Source: B1SED10-16 sp046498365
GTDB taxonomy: Bacteria; Desulfobacterota; Desulfobacteria; Desulfobacterales; Desulfosalsimonadaceae
DNA: 14,733 bases
NCBI GenBank assembly: GCA_046498365.1
Contig: JAWOAV010000115.1
Location: 1 to 14,733, forward strand
Direction of reading: 5' to 3'
This document shows, in pieces, positions 1 through 6,568 of this stretch; within the stretch, counting starts at the first letter, position 1, and every line of letters begins with the position of its first letter. Under the pieces are notes generated by a model. The model did not search any database. It saw nothing but the letters and a program-made list of their open reading frames with translations, and was not told the origin of the DNA. Both the position numbers and the translations under genes were made by a program.

Positions 1-1
1 C

Positions 2-196
2 CCTGCCACCGCAGCCAAATTTACAGCAAACAACGTCATTGTTTCCATCTCGGAACTTCCTGTTTATCTCTATTTCATACTTGATGAACTCGTAAATACC
101 ATGTTGGTCACAAACGATGTTCGAATAAGAAGTCACCATCAACTTATTCAACAAAGGAGGGGACCAACATGGCGAAAATCAATTTATCACAATTAA
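2..196 (+). CDS. Possible C-terminal end of a protein entering from the left edge
   Basis: A frame open from the first bases runs 64 codons to a TAA at 194-196. Its middle reads VSISELPVYL, which resembles the last beta-strand of sandwich domains that end many secreted glycosidases, but that is only an impression. After this strand the sequence loses protein-like character, so the original gene may have been truncated near position 90 by an insertion. The competing reading on the minus strand is a start codon at 48 preceded by AGGA, giving a hydrophobic N-terminus METMTLFAVNLAAVAG running off the window. I cannot decide between them, and both may be wrong. Confidence 0.22.
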   Translation, partial: PATAAKFTANNVIVSISELPVYLYFILDELVNTMLVTNDVRIRSHHQLIQQRRGPTWRKSIYHN

Positions 197-321
197 ACGA
201 TGTTTTGGAAAAACAAATTGGTACTGTTTTTCACGTTGGTATGGGTGTTCATAAAAAGTCGTTTTCAGACGGCTTTGTAAAATATTCAAGATCAAGGCGC
301 GTGCAATTTTTGAAGAATTGA
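169..321 (+). pseudogene. Truncated start of an IS110-like transposase
   Basis: An ATG at 169 follows a very strong Shine-Dalgarno sequence (AAAGGAGGGG, 5 nt spacer), but the frame stops after 50 codons. Residues about 20-32 read VFHVGMGVHKKSF, close to the N-terminal motif of IS110-family DEDD transposases (hydrophobic-G-[IM]-D-V-H-K). The first catalytic Asp of that motif is Gly here. From about codon 26 the frame runs into the hairpin repeat copy at 243-394, so the last 25 residues are repeat sequence and not transposase. The fragment and its upstream region are clearly AT-richer than the genes that follow. It is a dead insertion-sequence relic if the family call is right. The call rests on one short motif. 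Confidence 0.4.
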
Positions 322-394
322 TAGTACTTAGCCATACGGGAGATTCTTCAAAAACTGTGCGCAACGCAGATATTTGACGTTTTACGAAGTCGTC
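243..394. repeat. Hairpin-forming dispersed repeat, copy A
   Basis: This stretch of about 150 bp matches copy B at 11835-11988 along most of its length, including the shared block AAGATCAAGGCGCGTGCAAT. It is an imperfect palindrome. An inner stem pairs 304-318 with 343-357 with one mismatch, and outer ends GACGGCTTTGTAAAA (268-282) and TTTTACGAAGTCGTC (380-394) are inverted repeats with one mismatch. The loop between the inner arms (319-342) does not resemble that of copy B. It ends 8 bp before the stop codon of the minus-strand MFS gene, so it could act as a 3' hairpin for that transcript. No transposase is encoded, so it is MITE-like or REP-like. Confidence 0.78.
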
Positions 395-402
395 ATACTT
401 CT

Positions 403-1794
403 TTAACCGATGATGCGGCCGGGCACCAGCGGATCCTCGACCGCCCGGCCCGCTTTCCGCTCTTCGATGGCCCTGCGGATGCGCAGGTGAATTTCCCCGC
501 TGATGGGGTATTTCAGGGCAATCAGTATGGCCAGTCCATTGCACAGGCAGGGAACCAAAGCATACAGCACGCGCAGCGTCCACACCACGGAATCGGACTG
601 AACCACGCCCGGCCGGTATCCGGAGACCCCGAGCAGGGCCAGGCCGGCGCCAACGCCTGCAGCGGCAGCCAGTTTTTTGGCAATCGACCACAGGCCGATA
701 TAGAGCCCCTCCCGCCGGTCGCCGGCAACCAGCTCGTCATAGTCGATCACGTCGGCCTGGATGGCCGAGGGGATGGCCAGGGTGGCGCCAAAACCGATGC
801 CGGACAAAAAGACCAGGATGCCGTACAACACCTCGTCACCGGGGCCCAGGAAAAAAACCCAAAAAAATGCACCGGTATTGATTGCCATGGAGGCCAGCCA
901 GGCGGCTTTTTTGCCGGTGCTGCGGGACAGGCGCACCCACATGGGCAGAAAGACAATCCCCGTGACGAAATAGAGCACCAGAAACAAGTCCGCCCTTGGG
1001 GATCCCAGCACGTACTGTACGTAATACAGGATCAATGTCGCCGGCAGGTTGTTGCCGATAGCGCTGATGGTGTATGCAATCAGCAGTATGCGAAACGGCC
1101 GGTTTGCAAGGCTTGACCGGATCCATTGGAAAATCTGAAACCCCGGGCTTGCCACCGGCCGGGGCCTCTCCCGGAACGCCGCGACGCACCATGCGCACGC
1201 CCCTAGGATCAAAGGGATATAGATCAAAGACAGAATAAAAAAGGTTTCCCGTTCACCTGCCGCGCTGCCGTCCAGTCCGGCGCCCCAGCGGACCGCACCG
1301 GGCATCGCGGCCGCAACAATCGTACCCGCGATCAGGGCGCCGTCCCGCATGGAAAACAGGGCGGTCCGCTCGTTATAGTCAAAGGTCAGTTCCGGGCCCA
1401 GGGATTCATACGGGACGATGACCACCGTCCAGAACAAAAACAGGGCGAATATCAGGGCCATGAAATAGAACCCGGCCGCGTCCGCGCCCATCGCTTCGGG
1501 CGGATTGAACAACAGCGCGATGGCAAGCACGGTAAAGACGGCCCCGACGGCGATAAACGGCCGCCGCCGGCCCATCGGCGTATGGAGCCGGTCGGAGACA
1601 AGGCCGATCACCGGGTCGGTGAATGCGTCAAACAGCCGGACGACCAGGAGAATCACCCCCAGTGCGGATATATGGACGCCCACCACGTCGGTGTAGAACT
1701 TCGGAAGGTAAATGTATACGGGGATGCCCACGACCGCCAGCGCGAACGCCGGGGCGGAATAGGCCATCTTTTGTACGGCGGAGAGTTTTTTCAC
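403..1794 (-). CDS. MFS transporter, GPH cation symporter type (MelB-like)
   Basis: This 463-residue polytopic membrane protein has about twelve hydrophobic segments. The stretch DAFTDPVIGLVSDR at about residues 56-69 matches the MelB-type helix II signature, where two Asp residues spaced by four (here D56 and D60) bind the coupling cation. It is followed by a basic GRRRP loop (75-79), the usual cytoplasmic MFS loop 2-3. The family (glycoside-pentoside-hexuronide:cation symporters) moves sugars or related solutes with Na+ or H+, but the substrate cannot be read from sequence. The start is a GTG that overlaps the stop of the upstream gene as GTGA, so translation is probably coupled to the chalcone-isomerase-like gene. 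A hairpin repeat lies just past the TAA stop. Confidence 0.9.
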   Translation of the reverse strand: MKKLSAVQKMAYSAPAFALAVVGIPVYIYLPKFYTDVVGVHISALGVILLVVRLFDAFTDPVIGLVSDRLHTPMGRRRPFIAVGAVFTVLAIALLFNPPEAMGADAAGFYFMALIFALFLFWTVVIVPYESLGPELTFDYNERTALFSMRDGALIAGTIVAAAMPGAVRWGAGLDGSAAGERETFFILSLIYIPLILGACAWCVAAFRERPRPVASPGFQIFQWIRSSLANRPFRILLIAYTISAIGNNLPATLILYYVQYVLGSPRADLFLVLYFVTGIVFLPMWVRLSRSTGKKAAWLASMAINTGAFFWVFFLGPGDEVLYGILVFLSGIGFGATLAIPSAIQADVIDYDELVAGDRREGLYIGLWSIAKKLAAAAGVGAGLALLGVSGYRPGVVQSDSVVWTLRVLYALVPCLCNGLAILIALKYPISGEIHLRIRRAIEERKAGRAVEDPLVPGRIIG

Positions 1795-2363
1795 GGCCGG
1801 CGCTTTCCGAGCAAACGATCCCGAAACGTCTTGTCGATCGGGCGCTCACCGAGCCAGATGGAAAAAAACGCGGCTGCGAATTCCGCGCCTTCGATGATGC
1901 CCAGCAAATCGCCGTTCAGCGAAAGGCTTGTTCCGTCGCCGGGAATATAAGCGGCCGCATAATGGTCCCCGGGGCGGACGTCGCGGTACAAACGGTTGAA
2001 CGCTTCGATTTTAGGCGCAAGAGCGGAAAAACGATCCGGTGAAACGTTTTTCCGGATCATTTCCGTTGTGGCATCGGCGAAGTCATCCGCACTGATGGCA
2101 TGGAAATAGTGAAGCAGCAAAAGGCGGGCCGCCTTCTCGTCCAGAACCTGGTCTGCGGTTTTCCCCTCCTGGAGGTAAAGCGCTCCTTCATATGCCTGGA
2201 TAAAGACCATGTAGCGAAGCACATCCGAACCGCGAAGCGTCAGCTCGTAGCCCCCGATGTTTTTTTGCTCCGGAAACGCATATTTTTCAATTCCAACCGC
2301 ACTAACCGGTATAAAAAGCAATGCCAGCAATGCGGAAATCCCTGTTCGCAATATTTTCTTCAC
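1791..2363 (-). CDS. Secreted chalcone-isomerase-like protein (Chalcone_3 type)
   Basis: The product is 190 residues with an N-terminal Sec signal (basic KK, then a hydrophobic core ending near ISALLALLFIPVSAVG). The mature part carries features typical of bacterial chalcone-isomerase-like proteins: an early GYELTLRGSDVLRY strand, YEGALYL in the middle, and a C-terminal FFSIWLGERPID followed by LRDRLLG-like sequence. These bacterial proteins are periplasmic and lack a proven isomerase activity; some homologous folds bind fatty acids. I chose the GTG at 2363 because GGAG lies 6 nt upstream and the signal peptide then starts immediately. An ATG 17 codons further upstream would put a charged tail before the signal. 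The gene overlaps the MFS transporter gene by 4 bp, so they form one operon. Confidence 0.82.
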   Translation of the reverse strand: MKKILRTGISALLALLFIPVSAVGIEKYAFPEQKNIGGYELTLRGSDVLRYMVFIQAYEGALYLQEGKTADQVLDEKAARLLLLHYFHAISADDFADATTEMIRKNVSPDRFSALAPKIEAFNRLYRDVRPGDHYAAAYIPGDGTSLSLNGDLLGIIEGAEFAAAFFSIWLGERPIDKTFRDRLLGKRRP

Positions 2364-2484
2364 CCTCTTCTCCCTTCTCCTGCCGGAAATGAAACAATGC
2401 GTATGGTCTTGCAAAACCCAAACGCCGCGTTTATTTTAAGATAATCATAGCGCAGGTATTATCTACAAAAAAAAGGACACGACA
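2364..2484. other. Divergent intergenic region between chalcone-isomerase-like and DUF2177 genes
   Basis: This 121-bp AT-rich gap separates two divergent genes and should hold both promoters. A TATTAT box at 2457-2462 could be a -10 for the DUF2177 gene, but the matching -35 (TTTTAA) is weak. I see no clear operator. Confidence 0.3.
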
Positions 2485-2925
2485 ATGAACTATTTTTTTT
2501 CCGCGGCATTTTTCAAGGTGGCCGGTATATCGGTCGTCATCTTCATACTGCTCGATATGCTGTGGCTGGCCGGTATCGCCCGGGGTCTCTATTTCAGGCA
2601 GATGAGCTACCTGGCATCCATTGAGAACGGCCGGATCGTATTCAACCTCCCCGTGGGAATCCTTGCGCAGCTCATCATCGCCGTAGGCCTTGCGGTGTTT
2701 GTTTCCCTGTCGATCATGGTGGACAACCGCCTGATTGCAGCCATTGGTACGGGGGCGTTTGCCGGATTCGTTCTTTACTGCACCTACGATTTGACCAACC
2801 TGTCGTTTATAAAAGGATACCCGGTGTTTATCTCCGTGGTGGATATCGCCTGGGGCACCTTCCAGGGATTTTTGGCCGGGTGCTACGTGTTCTACCTCAC
2901 CCGTTTTTTCGGGCCCCCCTTGTGA
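2485..2925 (+). CDS. DUF2177 family inner-membrane protein
   Basis: This 146-residue protein has four predicted transmembrane segments and the conserved signatures of DUF2177: LDMLWLAGIARGLYFRQM near residues 23-40, YCTYDLTNLSFIKGYP near 99-114, and VDIAWGTFQGFLAG near 119-132. Length and motif order match the family. The molecular function of DUF2177 is unknown. The start ATG follows AGGA at about 8 nt. It is divergent from the chalcone-isomerase-like/MFS pair. I recall DUF2177, chalcone-isomerase-like and GPH-type MFS genes co-occurring in light- or singlet-oxygen-responsive lipid-modification clusters of other proteobacteria, but the hallmark partners (photolyase, DUF1365, cyclopropane fatty acid synthase, ECF sigma/ChrR) are not in this window. 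Confidence 0.88.
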   Translation: MNYFFSAAFFKVAGISVVIFILLDMLWLAGIARGLYFRQMSYLASIENGRIVFNLPVGILAQLIIAVGLAVFVSLSIMVDNRLIAAIGTGAFAGFVLYCTYDLTNLSFIKGYPVFISVVDIAWGTFQGFLAGCYVFYLTRFFGPPL

Positions 2926-3026
2926 CGGTTTCCCCCCGCGTCATTGCACTCGTCGCCGGCTGAACAGGAAACTCCCCGCATTGACAACAGGTGGGGCGAA
3001 TGCAGTACCAAGGCCTTACGGATCCA

Positions 3027-4577
3027 TCAGAGAAGCCATTCGATCGGCAGAAGCGAGAGCAAATAAACCGCGCTTCGCTTCCAGAAGCCCGTATTGGGTT
3101 CGCGCTCATGTCGTATCTGCCTGTCCCCCCGCTGTTCGAGCCAATAAATATGGCCGTCTTCGTTCAAACGGACCTCATAGCTTCTTTCCGGGATTGTCTC
3201 ATCGAACGCCCTGTCTATCCGGCGCGCCAAGGACGGGCTGTCGATGACTAAGCCCATTTCGGTGTTCAAGTGGGCGGAACGCGGGTCGAAGTTGAACGAA
3301 CCGACAAACACCCGCTCACAATCTGCCGCAAAGGTCTTGGCGTGCAGGCTGGAAGCGGAACTGCCGAAGAACCCCACCCCCTTGGTACGCTCCGCCTTGG
3401 GCAGTACACGGCGCATTTCATAGAGCGTAATTCCGGTTTTCAAAATCTCCTTGCGTCTTTTGGCATAACCGGCATGCGCGATCAACACATCCGTGGCATC
3501 CAGGGAATTTGTAAAAATGCGGACGCTTACCCCGCGATCCGTCATCTTTCGGAAAGCATCCACACCGGCGGCAGTGGGAATGAAATAGGGGGAAATCAGC
3601 GCCACATCCTGGTCCGGCAGACCGATAATTTCCTCAAGCTGATGCGTAAGGAGCCCATCCGCGTCCGCTTTGCCTAGCCCCTTGGCAGGATCGTCGCTTA
3701 CCATGCGGGTTTTTGCCCATTCAAATGCCAGGCTGCCTTCCAGCAGATCATGAAGGAAACTTGACCGCCCCATGGCGTTCATAAAGGATTCGGCCGCGGG
3801 ATCATTCTCCAGACGCAAAGAAAGGGGGGAAAAGTGGTCGCGCAGGTCCTGCTCGGGCGGCGGCAGGATCAACCCGACAGGGTAGGATGAATCGCTGGCC
3901 CAGTACCGGTCGAAGTCCGTGGACACATCGTCCACTACCGGGCCTACGCACAGGACGTCCAGATCGGCGAACAGCAGGCCTTCGGCCGCCCAGAAATACG
4001 CGTCACCGACATTGCGACCGCCGGCAATGGTGGCTTGATTGTCAGCGGTGAAGGACTTGTTGTGCATGCGCCGGTTGGCCCGCGAAAAATTGGTAAGAAA
4101 ACCCAGCCACTTTGGATAGCGCACGACAAAGGGGTTGAATAGGCGGACTTCGATCTTCGGGTGACTGTCGAGGGCGGCCAGTTCTTCATCCAGACCCGAG
4201 GTGCCGATATCATCGAGCAGCAGGCGCACGCGCACACCGCGTTCGGCAGCCTCATACAGGGACTTCAGCAGCAGCGTGCCGGAGATGTCCCTGCGCCAGA
4301 TGTAGTACTGGATGTCGAGTGTACGCTCGGCGGTTTTTGCCAGCAGCATCCGGGCGGCAAAGGCGTCGTGCGGATGCTGCAGCGGATATATACCGCTTTT
4401 GCCCGGATGCTCCGCTGCCAGAGGCGCAATCGCCTTGCCCAGAAGGGTCGCCCTGGCCTCGGCCTCGCCAAGGGCACTGGAAGCATCGCGGTTTTCAATC
4501 GAGGGCAGCGTGCATCCCGCCAGCAGGATGAACAGGCAGAAAAGCAAAAAGCATTTCAGATACCCGGTGTTTTCCAT
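3027..4577 (-). CDS. Phospholipase D family lipoprotein, ClsC-like cardiolipin synthase
   Basis: The 516-residue product has two HKD motifs, the catalytic halves of phospholipase D enzymes: HNKSFTADNQ (H172, K174, D179) and HAKTFAADCE (H412, K414, D419). GGRNVGDAYF follows the first and GSFNFDPRS the second, which is the ClsC/YmdC arrangement. The C-terminus LLSLLPIEWLL is also typical of that group. ClsC-type enzymes condense phosphatidylglycerol with phosphatidylethanolamine to make cardiolipin; the substrate here is inferred. A lipobox LLAGC places the lipidated Cys at residue 22, so the enzyme is probably membrane-tethered on the periplasmic side. I chose the ATG at 4577 (AAGGGG 10 nt upstream) over a TTG at 4604, because the signal peptide then has normal length. 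It stands alone, divergent from the TetR gene. Confidence 0.9.
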   Translation of the reverse strand: MENTGYLKCFLLFCLFILLAGCTLPSIENRDASSALGEAEARATLLGKAIAPLAAEHPGKSGIYPLQHPHDAFAARMLLAKTAERTLDIQYYIWRRDISGTLLLKSLYEAAERGVRVRLLLDDIGTSGLDEELAALDSHPKIEVRLFNPFVVRYPKWLGFLTNFSRANRRMHNKSFTADNQATIAGGRNVGDAYFWAAEGLLFADLDVLCVGPVVDDVSTDFDRYWASDSSYPVGLILPPPEQDLRDHFSPLSLRLENDPAAESFMNAMGRSSFLHDLLEGSLAFEWAKTRMVSDDPAKGLGKADADGLLTHQLEEIIGLPDQDVALISPYFIPTAAGVDAFRKMTDRGVSVRIFTNSLDATDVLIAHAGYAKRRKEILKTGITLYEMRRVLPKAERTKGVGFFGSSASSLHAKTFAADCERVFVGSFNFDPRSAHLNTEMGLVIDSPSLARRIDRAFDETIPERSYEVRLNEDGHIYWLEQRGDRQIRHEREPNTGFWKRSAVYLLSLLPIEWLL

Positions 4578-4624
4578 ACGCCGATATCCCCTTCTGATTT
4601 CCAAGCGCTGTCATTATCTCTTTT

Positions 4625-4641
4625 CCCCTGAAAAGCAGGGG
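4625..4641. other. Small hairpin in the leader of the phospholipase D gene
   Basis: CCCCTG and CAGGGG form a 6-bp stem with a 5-nt loop about 50 bp upstream of the minus-strand start. No T-run follows on the minus strand. It may be a leader structure or chance. The rest of the 4642-4817 stretch shows nothing I can name. Confidence 0.25.
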
Positions 4642-4817
4642 ATAGAAAGCAATGGGTTTTGCAGTTATGGGGATCATATCGTCCGGCCCGCTCCTTTTCA
4701 AGATGAAACCGGCAATGCGTATACGCTTTCCCTTATTCAGACAGGGCCGTCACAATTGCCGATCCCGGATAGGAAAGAATATCAGCTTCAACCCCGAAGC
4801 AAAAGCGTAGAAATATA

Positions 4818-4847
4818 TTGACAAACCCGCAGCAATTTGAATATTTG
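4818..4847 (+). promoter_or_regulatory. Putative sigma-70 promoter of the TetR operon
   Basis: A perfect TTGACA -35 box (4818-4823) lies 18 bp before TATTTG (4842-4847), a weak -10. The -10 region falls inside the left arm of the TetR operator, so a bound repressor would block polymerase. The -35 is convincing and the -10 is approximate. Confidence 0.5.
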
Positions 4848-4877
4848 AACAAATAACTCAATTGTTCAAATATTCAA
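4837..4877. promoter_or_regulatory. TetR-type operator: perfect 16-bp inverted repeat
   Basis: TTGAATATTTGAACAA (4837-4852) and TTGTTCAAATATTCAA (4862-4877) are exact reverse complements separated by 9 bp. The left arm also contains TTTGAA twice, 8 bp apart, so each arm may hold two half-sites. The element sits between a TTGACA box and the ribosome-binding site of the TetR gene, 11 bp from its ATG. This is the expected position for autorepression. It could bind two dimers, as in QacR-like systems, but that is inference. Confidence 0.75.
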
Positions 4878-4888
4878 TCAAGGTGATT

Positions 4889-5476
4889 ATGCCCACAACA
4901 GACAAAACCAGAGAAATTCTCGCTGCCGCGTTGACGGTGTTCGCCCGGTATGGCTTCAAAAAAACCACAATGGAAGATGTGGCCGCAGAAGCCGGCATGA
5001 CCAAAAGCAACATCTATTTCTATGTGGCCGGTAAACGGGAGCTATATGAGCATGCAATACGCAATGCCTTGATACAATGGCGGGATTCCGTGGCCGAGGC
5101 CATCTCGGAAAAAGCGGATGCGGTTGAAAAATTCAGGGTAATGGCGTCCCGGTCATTCGAATACCTGTCCCATCAACAGGATCTCCAGTCCATCCTGATC
5201 ATGGACCCCGGCATCTTCACCCTGTCCCACGCCGAAGATCGTTTTTATGAAATCAACCAGGGCGCCATGCTCCTGATAAAAGACATTCTTTTGCAGGGGA
5301 TAAGAGAGGGGCGTTTTTATGAAATCGACGTCGAGCATACGACGGAATTTCTGTTTTCGATCTATATCATGTTCCTGATCAAAACCTACGTCAAGTCGGA
5401 GGGAAGCTCCACCTTCCGCATGTACGAGGAAGGAACAGCACTGATTTTGCGGGGACTGTGCCGGAAGGACACCTGA
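4889..5476 (+). CDS. TetR/AcrR family transcriptional regulator
   Basis: This 195-residue protein has the standard TetR layout. An N-terminal helix-turn-helix spans about residues 8-55, with the family signature running YGFKKTTMEDVAAEAGMTK then SNIYFYVAGKRELY. An all-helical C-terminal ligand-binding and dimerisation domain of about 140 residues follows. I chose the ATG at 4889, which has AAGGTG 5 nt upstream; a TTG at 4862 would lie inside the operator. The gene is followed after 52 bp by a membrane protein gene on the same strand and preceded by a perfect inverted-repeat operator, so it very likely represses itself and that neighbour. The inducer is unknown. The C-terminal domain gives no ligand clue. 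Confidence 0.93.
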   Translation: MPTTDKTREILAAALTVFARYGFKKTTMEDVAAEAGMTKSNIYFYVAGKRELYEHAIRNALIQWRDSVAEAISEKADAVEKFRVMASRSFEYLSHQQDLQSILIMDPGIFTLSHAEDRFYEINQGAMLLIKDILLQGIREGRFYEIDVEHTTEFLFSIYIMFLIKTYVKSEGSSTFRMYEEGTALILRGLCRKDT

Positions 5477-5528
5477 TTCCAGACGGCTTGCGATCGGCCA
5501 CATCAACCAAAACAAGGAGGGATATCCC

Positions 5529-6182
5529 ATGACGGAAGCAACGATCCGGGCGTTAGACGGCATAAGAGACCTATCCATGCTGAAATGGTATATTATACCG
5601 CTGATGATGATCGTTATGTATATTTACGCCAAAGAAATCAAGCTGGCACGCTCCTCCGGCAACTGGAATGCCGTGTTTGCAGGGCTCACGCTGTTCGGCG
5701 TCGATTTTTTCAATGAAACCTGGAACGGATGGGTCATGCATTTCACCCAGCGCTCGGCCTTCTGGACAACCCCCGGCGACACTGCGCTTCGGGTGATGGT
5801 GGGCTGGAACATTGAAATCATCTTCATGTTCCTGCTGGCGGGCATTGTCTACTATCACACGCTTTCAGAAAGCACGACCGAAAAAATAATGGGCATTCCG
5901 GAAAAATGGTTCTGGGCCATCGGCTTTTCCGCATTTGCCGTTTTTGTTGAGTGCCTTCTCAATATCGGCGGTCACCTGGTCTGGGAATACCCCTTCTGGT
6001 TTCTTTCCTTCAAAGGCATCTGGTTGATATTTTTATTTGGCTACTTCCACTTCTTTTGCGCCATCATCCTGGTGATCAGCATGAAATCCATGAAAAACAA
6101 AATCATCACGCTGAGCATTATCTATGCCGTGCCGGCGGTCATGAATATTCTTGCGTTCGGATTTTTCGGCTGGAATTATTAA
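5529..6182 (+). CDS. Six-helix membrane protein of unknown function, in operon with TetR
   Basis: I do not recognise this 217-residue protein. Hydrophobicity suggests six membrane helices at about residues 18-34, 48-66, 90-110, 127-147, 162-184 and 191-213. Polar and aromatic residues lie in or near helices in a pattern that looks functional: DFFNETWNGW (59-68), H71, E96 in NIEIIF, H110, ECLLNIGGHLVWEYPFW (141-157) and HFF near 174. Buried His, Glu and Asn in several helices would suit a membrane enzyme or cofactor binder better than a simple transporter, but that is conjecture. AAGGAGG lies 9 nt before the ATG. It follows the TetR gene by 52 bp and is followed by a strong terminator, so the two genes form a complete transcription unit. 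Confidence 0.85.
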   Translation: MTEATIRALDGIRDLSMLKWYIIPLMMIVMYIYAKEIKLARSSGNWNAVFAGLTLFGVDFFNETWNGWVMHFTQRSAFWTTPGDTALRVMVGWNIEIIFMFLLAGIVYYHTLSESTTEKIMGIPEKWFWAIGFSAFAVFVECLLNIGGHLVWEYPFWFLSFKGIWLIFLFGYFHFFCAIILVISMKSMKNKIITLSIIYAVPAVMNILAFGFFGWNY

Positions 6183-6246
6183 CCCAGAACAAAGCAGCGC
6201 TGCTCGTAGCAAGCCGGCAGCGGCTCATATGTGCCGGCGCTAAACC

Positions 6247-6308
6247 AAAAAAGAAGGCAACCTGCCCGGAGTCTGAATAAAGTCGACCGGGTGGGGCCTT
6301 CTTTTTTT
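6247..6308 (+). terminator. Strong bidirectional-looking intrinsic terminator
   Basis: AAGAAGGC (6251-6258) pairs with GCCTTCTT (6296-6303), with further inner pairs CC/GG and CCCGG/CCGGG, and the right arm runs into a T-tract ending at 6308. An A-tract precedes the left arm, so it could also work on the minus strand. It ends the TetR/membrane-protein operon. Confidence 0.8.
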
Positions 6309-6351
6309 ATCGACCCGAAACGGCTGTATTTTACATTCAACTTTCCGGAAA

Positions 6352-6386
6352 GCAGATATTGGCCTTTTTGCGAAGTCGTCAAAAAT
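6352..6386. repeat. Remnant of the hairpin repeat, copy C (right end only)
   Basis: These 35 bp match positions 11960-11994 of copy B at 31 of 35 sites, covering the GCAGATATTGG block and the CGAAG.CGTC outer end. The rest of the element is missing, so this is a solo end. A shorter similarity (ATCAAGGCG near 6425) to the left arm of the repeat follows about 40 bp later and may be another scrap or chance. Confidence 0.55.
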
Positions 6387-6490
6387 CGCGGGATCACCGA
6401 TTGTACTCAGTGGCGCAGGACAGAATCAAGGCGAAATTTTCAGAAAATTGGTGTAAAAAATAGGATAACGCCTTCAGCATTCCGCTTTTT

Positions 6491-6512
6491 GAAAAATAGT
6501 GGTAAAAACCAC
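6491..6512 (-). terminator. Probable terminator of aspA
   Basis: On the minus strand GTGGT-TTTT-ACCAC forms a short 5-bp stem followed by TATTTTTC. It lies about 55 bp past the aspA stop codon. The stem is short, so termination efficiency is doubtful. Confidence 0.45.
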
Positions 6513-6568
6513 CCTCCCCGCATTTTCAAACCCACTTGATCTTTTTTTTGAGAGGGCTTGTAGTAAAA

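Noticed and set aside
179..691. A 170-codon minus-strand frame across the repeat and the 3' end of the MFS gene
   Set aside because: It reads out of frame through the transporter gene and then through the hairpin repeat. The peptide has no fold-like pattern, and its tail is the same spurious repeat-derived sequence seen at copy B.
2364..2414. Upstream ATG at 2414 as start of the chalcone-isomerase-like gene
   Set aside because: It would add 17 charged residues in front of a clear signal peptide, while the GTG at 2363 has a well-placed GGAG.
2926..3026. Terminator between the convergent DUF2177 and phospholipase D genes
   Set aside because: Short GCATT/AATGC and CCCC/GGGG complementarities exist, but there is no stable stem with a T-run on either strand.
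5643..5660. A second sigma-54-like sequence (TGGCACG) inside the membrane protein gene
   Set aside because: There is no TTGC at the required spacing, and it lies within coding sequence.
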